Program-made: the position numbers and the translations under genes
Notes under the pieces: model-generated
What the model saw: only the letters and a program-made list of their open reading frames with translations
What the model was told of the DNA's origin: nothing
Database searches by the model: none
Part shown: positions 1-6,309 of the stretch, one piece after another
Numbering within the stretch: the stretch's first letter is position 1
How the letters are laid out: each line of letters begins with the position of its first letter
From: Bacteroidota bacterium
GTDB taxonomy: Bacteria > Bacteroidota > Bacteroidia > Bacteroidales > VadinHA17
NCBI GenBank assembly: GCA_022711195.1
Contig: JAKLFN010000110.1
Span: forward strand, 1-6,875
Direction: 5' to 3'
DNA: 6,875 nucleotides

Positions 1-1127
1 GTCCTCAGGTTTACAATACCGAGACCTGTAGGATGCTCGCGTGTTCCCGAAGGGCCCCAGCCAGCTTCCTGTCCCGGGTTCTTCGGGTCGGCAGGAATAT
101 CTGGAATCCCGGATTTGCGGTGTCCCATAATGGCTATTGCGACTTCATCTTTTGTGATTACAGCCTCATGTGTCACCCATTCAAAGTCGGCTTCGGGATA
201 GAGTGGCCGCAGCCCTGTACCGTCGGCCATCACCGTCCATGTTCTTTGTGGGGCCTTCCCTCCTGTTTCCCAGCAGAAGACTATCTCGCCCGGAACCCAT
301 GGGTTGGTCTGGATATGGCCCACCTGGAAGGGTACTGCCACCACGATCTCGCACTTACCTGTCTTCAGGTCCATTTTCCCGATCCCTGAGGGTCCGGCGC
401 CCATGTTCCTGGCACCAAAATTCGCTTCTATCTTTGTACCCTCCGGGAGGTTTTTCTGTGCAGCATCCCTGCCTATCCTGAAATAAACAAAATCTTCATT
501 GGCATCGAGGGCCATGTCGCCGCCTGCACCCATTTCGGGAGGTGTATATCCGAGCACTTTCTGGTAATCGGCAGCTGTTTTCAGTTTGCCTGATTCGCTG
601 TCGGCAAAGAGTTTTTCAAGGTCAACCTCTACGACCTGTATGGCCGGGTTTACCCTTGGAAATGTTCCTTGCGGCCTGTTTTGCTGTGCGGCCTGGGGAG
701 GTTGTGCTGCAGGCTGCTGACCGGCAGGCGCACCCTGTGGCGGTACAAAACGTCTGCGTGTCGTTGTGTCTCTCATAAAATAGAGCTTCATCGACTTGCG
801 GGCTACGTTCAACATACCTGTATATCCGCCCTCGCTTACCTGAACAATATCGCCTGTCTTTTCATTTACTGCCATAGCTTCTCCCCTTGCCCTGTTTGAA
901 CGGAAGATCACCCAGTTCCCGTCCGAGGTCCACTGGTTATGTGTCTGGTATATCTTTGAATCGCCCCCGGAGGTGCTGGTAAGAAATATCAATTCGGCAC
1001 CTGTCACCGGGTCCTTAACGACTTTTCTCTCTGACGGAAACCGTTTCCCTATCTGTGCTGACGCTGTGAGCATTGTAATAACCATCATCACGATGGCTGC
1101 TGTTGTCCTTGGTCTGAAGTCTCTCAT
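1..1127 (-). CDS. Secreted oligogalacturonate lyase-like (PL22 family) beta-propeller protein, C-terminus beyond window
   Basis: The reading frame is open from an ATG at 1127-1125 to the left edge, giving 375 residues without a stop. Residues 1-25 form a signal peptide (basic start, hydrophobic 10-20, then TASA-Q), so the product is exported. Residues 29-100 (RFPSE, KDPVTG, LTS, KIYQTH, WTSDG, IFRSNR, AVNEKTG, IVQVSEG) follow the blade pattern of PL22 oligogalacturonate lyases and related TolB-like propellers. Later come GHIQ (270-273), RTW with ADG (295-303) and EWVTHE (316-321). In characterised PL22 enzymes His residues in similar settings act as catalytic base and metal ligand; H271 and H320 are candidates, and further ligands would lie past the edge. 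PL22 enzymes cleave unsaturated pectin oligosaccharides by beta-elimination. A Pro/Gln/Ala-rich stretch at 128-155 interrupts the fold. The family call is from remembered motifs; the substrate is uncertain, and a non-catalytic TolB-like propeller is the alternative. No Shine-Dalgarno site is visible before the ATG. Confidence 0.72.
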   Translation of the reverse strand, partial: MRDFRPRTTAAIVMMVITMLTASAQIGKRFPSERKVVKDPVTGAELIFLTSTSGGDSKIYQTHNQWTSDGNWVIFRSNRARGEAMAVNEKTGDIVQVSEGGYTGMLNVARKSMKLYFMRDTTTRRRFVPPQGAPAGQQPAAQPPQAAQQNRPQGTFPRVNPAIQVVEVDLEKLFADSESGKLKTAADYQKVLGYTPPEMGAGGDMALDANEDFVYFRIGRDAAQKNLPEGTKIEANFGARNMGAGPSGIGKMDLKTGKCEIVVAVPFQVGHIQTNPWVPGEIVFCWETGGKAPQRTWTVMADGTGLRPLYPEADFEWVTHEAVITKDEVAIAIMGHRKSGIPDIPADPKNPGQEAGWGPSGTREHPTGLGIVNLR

Positions 1128-1420
1128 TTTATACTCGAATATTTTTGTTACATATCGTTCTTAACACTACGGTCACTGCGATACCGATTTATTACGCCCC
1201 TTCAGGGCTTAAAGTACTATATTCAGCTCTTGCCCCCGATTGCATCGGGGGTTATTCATCTTAAGCCCTTTCAGGGCAACGTACTCCGGGTCAATAACTA
1301 TTACACCCCTGCACCGTTGCACCATTGTACCATTGCACCATTGCACCATTGCACCATTGCACCGTTGCACCGTTGCACCATTGCGCCGTTACATCGTTGC
1401 ACCATTGCACCGCTGCGCCG
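1128..1420. other. Repeat-rich intergenic region between ettA and the PL22-like gene
   Basis: This 293-base stretch holds no convincing gene. It lies downstream of ettA and upstream of the PL22-like gene, both on the minus strand, so it should contain the end of the ettA transcript and the promoter of the next gene. About 70 bases next to the PL22-like start (1128-1195) are AT-rich, but I found no exact TAnnTTTG element there. The rest is two separate repeats, a palindromic cluster and an 8-bp tandem array, each listed on its own. Open frames across the array are by-products of its repeat structure. Confidence 0.8.
1196..1277. repeat. Nested palindromic REP-like element
   Basis: Three layers of symmetry are visible. 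The centre is a perfect 8-bp stem with a 3-base loop: CCCCCGAT (1233-1240), TGC, ATCGGGGG (1244-1251). The flanks carry an outer inverted repeat, GGGCTTAA (1205-1212) against TTAAGCCC (1261-1268). Each flank can also fold alone, as GCCC-CTTCA-GGGC (1197-1208, with one more C at the left) and GCCCT-TTC-AGGGC (1265-1277), so the element can form either one long arm or three short hairpins. Short GC-rich hairpins of this kind in otherwise AT-rich gaps resemble REP/BIME elements mobilised by RAYT transposases; that link is inference. No U-tract follows the central stem on either strand, so it is not a standard intrinsic terminator, though it could protect or end the ettA transcript. Confidence 0.7.
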
Positions 1421-1423
1421 CTA
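1304..1423. repeat. 8-bp tandem repeat array, 15 units (consensus CACCATTG / CACCGTTG)
   Basis: Fifteen contiguous 8-base units fill exactly 120 bases. Six are exactly CACCATTG (starting at 1320, 1336, 1344, 1352, 1376 and 1400), three are CACCGTTG (1312, 1360, 1368), and the rest differ from these by one to three bases, with the most divergent units at the two ends. On the minus strand the unit reads CAATGGTG or CAACGGTG. The final unit, 1416-1423, contains the TAG stop of ettA (1421-1423), so the array begins within the stop codon and continues into the 3' untranslated region. The period is not a multiple of three, and the spurious frames it opens repeat every 24 bases. No spacers exist, so this is not a CRISPR array. 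Copy number probably changes by slippage (inference). Confidence 0.93.
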
Positions 1424-3103
1424 AACCAGTTTCTTATACTTTATTCTCACCGGCGTTGTGTCGGCAACTCTCTTCTTATAGTTTTCCTCATAGTCGGAAT
1501 AGTTGCCTTCGAACCAAACCACTTTCGAGTCGCCTTCAAAGGCAAGCATATGTGTCGTTACCCTGTCGAGGAACCATCTGTCGTGAGAAATAATGACGGC
1601 ACAGCCTGCAAAATTCTCAAGTCCCTCCTCGAGTGCACGGAGGGTATTTACGTCGATGTCGTTTGTTGGTTCGTCGAGAAGGAGTACATTGGCTCCTGAT
1701 TTGAGAGTCAGCGCCAGGTGAAGCCGGTTCCTTTCCCCGCCCGACAGCATACGGCATTTCTTCTCCTGGTCGGCTCCGGTAAAATTAAAACGTGCAACAT
1801 AAGCTCTGGCATTTACGAGCCTGTTCCCGACCATGATATCCTGCTGTCCGCCTGATATCACTTCAAAAACGGTTTTTTCGGGATCGATGTCGGTGTGTGC
1901 CTGGTCGACATATCCCAGCATAACTGTTTCTCCGGTCTCGAACTTTCCCTTTGTCGCTTCTTCCTGTTTCATTATCATCCTGAAGAGTGTTGTCTTCCCT
2001 GCTCCGTTAGCCCCTATGACACCTACGATGCCGTTGGGAGGAAGGTTGAAGTCAAGATCTTCGAAGAGCAGTTTCTCACCATACGATTTTGCAACACCTG
2101 ATGCTTTGATGACTTTATCTCCGAGCCTGGGGCCGTTGGGGATAAAGATCTCGAGCTTTTCCTCTTTCTGCTTTACGTCCTGGTTAAGCAGGTTTTCATA
2201 GGCTCCCAGGCGTGCTTTCGATTTTGCATGGCGGGCCTTGGGCGACATCCTGACCCATTCAAGCTCACGTTCAAGTATCTTTTTCCTCTTTATATTTCCT
2301 TTTTCTTCTGCTTCAAGTCGCTTTGCCTTCTGCTCAAGCCATGAGGAGTAGTTTCCTTTCCAGGGGATCCCTTCACCCCTGTCGAGCTCCAGTATCCAGC
2401 CGGCCACATTGTCGAGGAAATACCTGTCGTGGGTTATGCATATCACTGTTCCGTGATACTGCTTGAGTGTAGTCTCAAGCCATTGAACCGACTCGGCATC
2501 GAGGTGGTTTGTGGGCTCATCGAGAAGCAAAACATCGGGCTGCTGAAGAAGAAGGCGGCACAGGGCAACGCGTCTTCTTTCACCTCCCGACAGGACATTT
2601 ACTTTTGCCGTGCTCTCGGGACAGCGAAGTGCATCCATTGCTCTTTCGAGCTTGTGATCGATATTCCAGCCGTCGTGATAATCGATCTTTTCCTGAAGGA
2701 CAGCCTGCCTGTCCATCAGTTGCTGCATCTTGTCGGGATTTTCATAAACCTCCGGCTCTCCGAAGCATGCATTTATCTTCTCATATTCCTTTATGATCTC
2801 TATCACTTCCTGAACACCCTCCTCAACAATCTCCTTTACTGTTCTCGTATCGTCGAGAAGAGGATCCTGGGGAAGATGTCCGACGGTATAGCCCGGTAAA
2901 AAGGTCACTTCTCCCTGATACTCCTTTTCCCTGCCTGCAATTATTTTCATCAGAGTCGATTTCCCGGATCCGTTCAATCCTATGATTCCAATTTTTGCAC
3001 CCAGGAAAAAAGAGAGTGAAATATCCTTAAGCACCTGGCGGTGTGGAGGATACACCTTCCCCACACGATACATCGAAAAGATTATCTTATTGTCGTCAGC
3101 CAT
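1421..3103 (-). CDS. ettA: Energy-dependent translational throttle protein EttA (ABC-F ATPase)
   Basis: This is a complete 560-residue ABC-F protein, close to the 555 residues of Escherichia coli EttA, and it aligns from the N-terminus (MYRVGKVYPP against MHRVGKVVPP) to the C-terminal RIKYKK. The first ATPase domain has Walker A GLNGSGKST (42-50), signature LSGGERRR (171-178), Walker B LLLDEPTNHLD (192-202, catalytic E196) and switch H225. The EttA-type arm insertion lies near 95-140. The linker around 243-325 carries the P-site tRNA-interacting motif, with ELEWVR and a basic run. The second domain has GANGAGKTT (364-372), LSGGERNR (453-460), LLLDEPTND (474-482, E478) and H507. All catalytic residues are present and there is no membrane domain. 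EttA binds the ribosomal E site and gates the first elongation steps according to the ATP/ADP ratio. It acts in the cytoplasm. The ATG at 3103 is supported by the N-terminal alignment. The gene lies 86 bases downstream of a small membrane-protein gene on the same strand. Confidence 0.96.
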   Translation of the reverse strand: MADDNKIIFSMYRVGKVYPPHRQVLKDISLSFFLGAKIGIIGLNGSGKSTLMKIIAGREKEYQGEVTFLPGYTVGHLPQDPLLDDTRTVKEIVEEGVQEVIEIIKEYEKINACFGEPEVYENPDKMQQLMDRQAVLQEKIDYHDGWNIDHKLERAMDALRCPESTAKVNVLSGGERRRVALCRLLLQQPDVLLLDEPTNHLDAESVQWLETTLKQYHGTVICITHDRYFLDNVAGWILELDRGEGIPWKGNYSSWLEQKAKRLEAEEKGNIKRKKILERELEWVRMSPKARHAKSKARLGAYENLLNQDVKQKEEKLEIFIPNGPRLGDKVIKASGVAKSYGEKLLFEDLDFNLPPNGIVGVIGANGAGKTTLFRMIMKQEEATKGKFETGETVMLGYVDQAHTDIDPEKTVFEVISGGQQDIMVGNRLVNARAYVARFNFTGADQEKKCRMLSGGERNRLHLALTLKSGANVLLLDEPTNDIDVNTLRALEEGLENFAGCAVIISHDRWFLDRVTTHMLAFEGDSKVVWFEGNYSDYEENYKKRVADTTPVRIKYKKLV

Positions 3104-3189
3104 CTTGTTTGATTTTTCATAAAAATAGACATTATGAAATTGATGGCAATGATAAGAAAAATAAAAGGTCCCTGTTTGAAAATATGATC

Positions 3190-3579
3190 TTACTTCCGTT
3201 CAAAGAGTTTTATCGTTTCTTCCTGCAGAAGCACCCATAACGAATAGACACCTGCGAGGGTTCCTATTGGAATATTAAGCATTCCAAGGGCTGCGACAAT
3301 AATTATTATATAGCGGGCCCATCCCTGCTGCGATAAAAGGCCGATTCCGCCTATAAGTCCGAAGAGGGCTGAAAAGCCGATGATAATGGGAACCACTGTA
3401 AAGAGCAGGGAAACGAATTTCATGACTGCTGCCGGAATCTCATCCTGCGGAATAAAGCTCCTGGCGAAATCAAGCCCGAAATAGGCAAATAAGGCTATCA
3501 GCAATCCGAATATCGAGAAAGCAATATGTATCACTGCAACAATTGTTACATGCTTCTTCATTTTTACTGCTTCTTCCAT
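3190..3579 (-). CDS. Small four-helix integral membrane protein, unknown function
   Basis: This is a 129-residue protein with about four hydrophobic segments (roughly 10-34, 55-82, 87-101 and 103-118), separated by short polar loops (FARSFIPQDEIPA near 38-50, SQQGWARY near 83-90), and ending in a charged tail ETIKLFERK. The C-terminal part, GWARY, a hydrophobic run, LNIPIGTLAGVYSLWVLL, then a short acidic tail, resembles a widespread family of small bacterial membrane proteins of unknown role; I cannot name the family with certainty. The start is ambiguous: ATG at 3579 (MEEAVKMKKH) or ATG at 3561 (MKKHVTIV), the latter preceded by a weakly purine-rich stretch. It shares its strand with ettA, 86 bases downstream, so co-transcription is possible. 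It is divergent from the lipoprotein pair. Confidence 0.8.
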   Translation of the reverse strand: MEEAVKMKKHVTIVAVIHIAFSIFGLLIALFAYFGLDFARSFIPQDEIPAAVMKFVSLLFTVVPIIIGFSALFGLIGGIGLLSQQGWARYIIIIVAALGMLNIPIGTLAGVYSLWVLLQEETIKLFERK

Positions 3580-3717
3580 GACTATCTGGTTTTAGTTTAT
3601 TAATTTCATTCCGATCAAATGACTTGCAATTTAATGAATTGATGCATCGGTTAAACAAAAAAAACATAAAAGCAACCTTTTGCAAAATAATACGCTCTTA
3701 AAAACCGGGGAGTTTTA

Positions 3718-3725
3718 TAATTTTG
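3718..3725 (+). promoter_or_regulatory. Possible Bacteroidetes -7 promoter element before the lipoprotein pair
   Basis: TAATTTTG matches the Bacteroidetes sigma-70 -7 consensus TAnnTTTG exactly. It sits 14 bases before the ATG at 3740, so the leader would be only about 8 bases. The partner TTTG (3679-3682) is 35 bases upstream, much farther than the usual 19-21, so the -33 half is not supported. In AT-rich DNA such a match can occur by chance. Confidence 0.3.
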
Positions 3726-3739
3726 AAAAAAATAATCCG

Positions 3740-3967
3740 ATGAAAACAAAAATAATATCAGTCCTGGCGGTAATATTCATAGCCGCAGGATTTACCTCGT
3801 GTGAGATGCTCAACGACTGCAAGACCTGCCGGCAGGTGACGTATGTGGATAATTTATGGGATCATGATACTGATCCTGCAGAGTATTGCGGAGCATCCCT
3901 GCTGGCTATTGAGGCAATGGCTGATTATGTTGACGGTAACACCCGGACAACCTGGGAGTGCAACTGA
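3740..3967 (+). CDS. Cysteine-rich mini-lipoprotein, first of a tandem pair
   Basis: This encodes 75 residues. Residues 1-20 are a lipoprotein signal (MKTK, hydrophobic 5-17) ending in a lipobox GFTS-C, with C21 as the predicted lipidated residue. The mature part has four more cysteines: C27 and C30 in a DCKTC motif, C50 in EYCGA, and C74 in the C-terminal ECN. Only about 54 residues remain after processing, so this is likely a small disulfide- or metal-stabilised domain anchored in a membrane and exposed to the periplasm or surface. I chose the ATG at 3740 because it begins a typical signal peptide; an upstream in-frame ATG at 3680 would add 20 polar residues before it. The gene is followed after 37 bases by a paralogue with the same cysteine pattern. 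The function is unknown and I recognise no named family. Confidence 0.85.
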   Translation: MKTKIISVLAVIFIAAGFTSCEMLNDCKTCRQVTYVDNLWDHDTDPAEYCGASLLAIEAMADYVDGNTRTTWECN

Positions 3968-4004
3968 TATAAAAAATGATACCTTTGAACTGAAAACTTA
4001 CCTT

Positions 4005-4244
4005 ATGAAAAGAAAAATCCTTGCCGGTCTGCTTTTTCTGTTTATTGCGTTAGGCTTCTCTGCCTGTGAAGCGCTGAGCGATTGCGAAACATGCAGAATA
4101 GTTACAAAAAACAGTTCGGGCGCAGTTACCGACAGTGGTGTTGAAGCAGAATATTGCGGAGCCACGCTGATCGCCTTCAAAGCTGCCAATCCTACAGTTA
4201 CGGACCCTGTTACAGGATCTGTGACAACACTGGAGTGTAACTAG
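4005..4244 (+). CDS. Cysteine-rich mini-lipoprotein, second of a tandem pair
   Basis: This encodes 79 residues and is paralogous to the gene just upstream. The signal (MKRKILAGLLFLFIALGFSA) ends in a lipobox GFSA-C with C21 lipidated. The core CEALSDCETCRIVT (21-34) matches its neighbour at most positions, as do EYCGATL (49-55) and the C-terminal ECN (77-79), so C27, C30, C51 and C78 are all conserved. The middle (35-48) and the stretch before the last motif (about 61-75, with PTVTDPVTGSVTT) differ in sequence and length, suggesting loops that tolerate change around a fixed cysteine framework. The 37-base gap to the first copy, without a clear promoter, fits one transcript. Its TAG stop (4242-4244) overlaps the stop of the convergent phosphatase gene. 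Function unknown; a local gene duplication is the simplest origin. Confidence 0.87.
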   Translation: MKRKILAGLLFLFIALGFSACEALSDCETCRIVTKNSSGAVTDSGVEAEYCGATLIAFKAANPTVTDPVTGSVTTLECN

Positions 4245-6136
4245 TATCTTACACCAATAATAGTTACATCGTCGACCTGTGGAGAATCGCCTCTCCACTC
4301 TTCAAATATTTTATTCAGCCGCTCGGCCTGTTCCAGCATGGGAACATCCGCCATGGCAACCAGGGTTTCCTTCAGCTGGGCTGACAGGAATTTTTTCTGT
4401 GCCGGACCTCCAAACTGATCTGCAAAACCATCGGAAAAGATATAGAAGGCATCCCCCTTCTGCAATGCAATCCTGTGAAGATTAAAAGGCTGCATCCTGT
4501 AATGTATTGATGCAGGCATCTTATCGGCCCTGTAGTGGATAAGTTCATTGCCTCTTACAAGATAAAGCGGATTATTTGCCCCGGCCCACAACAGGGTATT
4601 CTCTTTAAAGTCAACGACACAGACCGAAATATCCATTCCGTCTTTCACTGAATCCTCATCGGCAACCTGGTTAAGTGACCTTATGACACCCTGCCTGAGG
4701 TTCTCGATAATCTGGTCGGGCATCAGTATCTGTTTGTTATTCACAATCTCATTCAGCAGAGTTACACCCAGCATGCTCATAAAAGCGCCAGGCACACCGT
4801 GACCGGTACAGTCGGCAGCAATTATCACCTGTTTTCCCTCCGGATTGCTCACCCAGTAAAAATCTCCGCTCACAATTGCCAGGGGTTTATAGAGGACAAA
4901 ATGTTCAAGCTTGTCGCTGAAGAGCTCCATGGAGGGGATGAGTGCCGTCTGGATACGCTTTGCATACATTATGCTGTCGGTGATATGCTTCTTCTGGTAT
5001 GCTATCTGGTCGCGCTGTGCGGCAGCAAGATCACGCTGCTGCTCAATTTCGTCCTTCTGCATCGAAATGGTCCTGTTCTTTTCCTCGAGCCTTATATTGG
5101 CTTCTTTCTTTATCCTGTAGCCACGATATATATAATACCCAAGGAAGCTGACCAGGGCGAGTGCGATAATCACAAACCATATTATCAGTTTTTGTTTCTC
5201 AAGTGTTGCAAGCTGGACTTTGATTTTCTCTTCCTGCTGGCCAATGCGTGCAAGCTGTTCATCGATCATTGCGATCTGCCCCGTTATCTTCTCCTTCTGC
5301 TTCAGAAGAGTATCCTGCTGTACCCTGACCTCCTGCTGCTGGGTAATAATTACCTGTCGCTGTGATGATATTTCACGCTGCTGAGTGTTTATACGGCCAA
5401 GCTGAAGGGCCAGGACCCTTTGTTTTTCCTGGAGTGTTTTTTCTTTTTCTGCGATCTGCCGGTCGAGGCTGTCAAGAAGCGCTTTCTGGCGCAGTATCTC
5501 CTTTTTCTGGATCTCGATTTCCTCCTGCTGCACTCTTACAGTCTCTTTCTGCACCTGAAGATCTGCGTCGGTAACCTGGAAAAGCTTTTCCCAATCCTCT
5601 TTCGTTTTTACTGCCGTGAAGAGGAAAGTCTGGGGGACGCTCATTCCCTCTTTTTTGATATATTCTTCATTTATTTCATACCGGGGCACACCGTTTATCA
5701 CGATAAAATTTATCATCGATTCCCTGAATTCATACCCTTCGGTGATCAGGAGTGTCTGCTGTCCTCCAATTTTTTCTCTGATCTTCTGAAGGTCGAAACC
5801 TGCCGATTTATGAACATAAAGGACCTGTGTATGAGTGAGGCTCTCGAGTTTTTTGTACCCGCTTATCTGTACAGGCTTGTCCTGTATCCGGGGCCGGGTC
5901 TTTGCCAGGTTTCCAAGTTCATAAAGAAGCTCATAGTCGCCAAGCATCATTCCTATTCTGAATGTCGATGAATCGGCGAAACCGGGCCCGAAGTTGACAT
6001 ATCGGGCGACAAGATCATATATGTACAGCGCGCGCGAAGAATTGTCAAATCCGTCCTGACTCTTTGCGCCGACAGACAGTGAAAGCAGTACAGCAATAAA
6101 AAAATTTCTTCTTAAAAATCTGATTTTACCGTTCAT
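4241..6136 (-). CDS. Membrane sensor phosphatase: YfiR-like periplasmic domain, coiled coil, one TM, SpoIIE/PP2C domain
   Basis: This 631-residue protein is complete. Residues 1-26 are a signal peptide (KIRFLRRNFFIAVLLSLSVGAKS). Residues about 36-186 match the YfiR/DUF4154 pattern: an opening helix (ALYIYDLVARYVNF), RIGMMLGD, a mid-region YKKLESLTHTQVLYV, TLLITEG, then MINFIVI, YEIN and FLFTA. About 190-316 is a Gln/Glu/Lys-rich heptad coiled coil. One membrane helix lies at 317-337, followed by a shorter cytoplasmic coiled coil (345-385) and the common pre-catalytic motif ITDSIMYAKRIQTALIPS (385-402). The SpoIIE domain keeps its metal-binding residues: SGDFYW (D425), ADCTGHGVPGAF (D442), FSDGFADQ (D569) and VDDVTIIGV (D622/D623). 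Such enzymes dephosphorylate Ser/Thr on partner-switching proteins; no anti-sigma or STAS partner is in this window. YfiR in Pseudomonas is a separate periplasmic repressor of a cyclase, so here the sensor appears fused to the output. It diverges from a receiver gene. Confidence 0.92.
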   Translation of the reverse strand: MNGKIRFLRRNFFIAVLLSLSVGAKSQDGFDNSSRALYIYDLVARYVNFGPGFADSSTFRIGMMLGDYELLYELGNLAKTRPRIQDKPVQISGYKKLESLTHTQVLYVHKSAGFDLQKIREKIGGQQTLLITEGYEFRESMINFIVINGVPRYEINEEYIKKEGMSVPQTFLFTAVKTKEDWEKLFQVTDADLQVQKETVRVQQEEIEIQKKEILRQKALLDSLDRQIAEKEKTLQEKQRVLALQLGRINTQQREISSQRQVIITQQQEVRVQQDTLLKQKEKITGQIAMIDEQLARIGQQEEKIKVQLATLEKQKLIIWFVIIALALVSFLGYYIYRGYRIKKEANIRLEEKNRTISMQKDEIEQQRDLAAAQRDQIAYQKKHITDSIMYAKRIQTALIPSMELFSDKLEHFVLYKPLAIVSGDFYWVSNPEGKQVIIAADCTGHGVPGAFMSMLGVTLLNEIVNNKQILMPDQIIENLRQGVIRSLNQVADEDSVKDGMDISVCVVDFKENTLLWAGANNPLYLVRGNELIHYRADKMPASIHYRMQPFNLHRIALQKGDAFYIFSDGFADQFGGPAQKKFLSAQLKETLVAMADVPMLEQAERLNKIFEEWRGDSPQVDDVTIIGVRY

Positions 6137-6309
6137 TCCCCGGAGTTTTTGTTATACGAAAATGGTTCTTTTTCTTTAAGAATACAAATATCACAAAATT
6201 TACACACAGTTTTTTGTTGATAAAATGTTAATAACTGCGGTATTATCAAAAACTAATCCGGCTTACATATTGTAATTTTATACAAATTAAAACCAGACTC
6301 CCTACAACC
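6137..6309. promoter_or_regulatory. Divergent intergenic region between sensor phosphatase and receiver gene
   Basis: This 173-base, strongly AT-rich gap must hold the promoters of both divergent genes. No exact TAnnTTTG element is present on either strand. The nearest on the plus strand is TAATTTTA (6273-6280), about 30 bases before the receiver start; on the minus strand TAAATTTTG has one extra spacer base. A short perfect palindrome TTCTTTAAGAA (6172-6182) lies about 36 bases upstream of the phosphatase ATG and is a weak operator candidate. No Shine-Dalgarno site is clear for either gene, as is common in Bacteroidetes. Confidence 0.4.

Noticed and set aside
33..899. Plus-strand frames opposite the PL22-like gene
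   Set aside because: They oppose an uninterrupted 375-codon frame with signal peptide and family motifs; their translations have biased composition and no recognisable domain.
1233..1251. Intrinsic terminator for ettA
   Set aside because: The stem is strong but no run of T follows it on either strand, and it lies about 170 bases beyond the ettA stop; left as a REP-like hairpin.
1304..1423. CRISPR array
   Set aside because: Units are 8 bases and directly adjacent, with no spacers and no cas genes nearby.
1230..1699. Plus-strand open frames rich in His-Cys-Thr-Ile-Ala-Pro-Leu repeats
   Set aside because: They are translations of the 8-bp tandem array in all three frames (24-base peptide period) and run antisense into ettA; there is no start signal or family match.
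2429..2899. 156-residue plus-strand frame
   Set aside because: It lies wholly antisense to the first ATPase domain of ettA and is a shadow of that gene.
3470..3685. 71-residue minus-strand frame overlapping the start of the membrane-protein gene
   Set aside because: It is out of frame with the membrane protein, has no hydrophobic or family pattern, and covers AT-rich intergenic sequence.
3680..3739. Longer N-terminus for the first lipoprotein, from the ATG at 3680
   Set aside because: It would put 20 polar residues before a typical lipoprotein signal, which the paralogue lacks; the ATG at 3740 fits better.
4799..5971. Leu- and Phe-rich plus-strand frames of 188 and 183 residues that look like membrane proteins
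   Set aside because: They are antisense to the phosphatase coiled coil; Gln/Glu/Lys codons read backwards give Leu/Phe runs.
6172..6182. Palindrome TTCTTTAAGAA as a defined operator
   Set aside because: Five-base arms in AT-rich DNA are expected by chance; mentioned only as a weak candidate in the intergenic entry.
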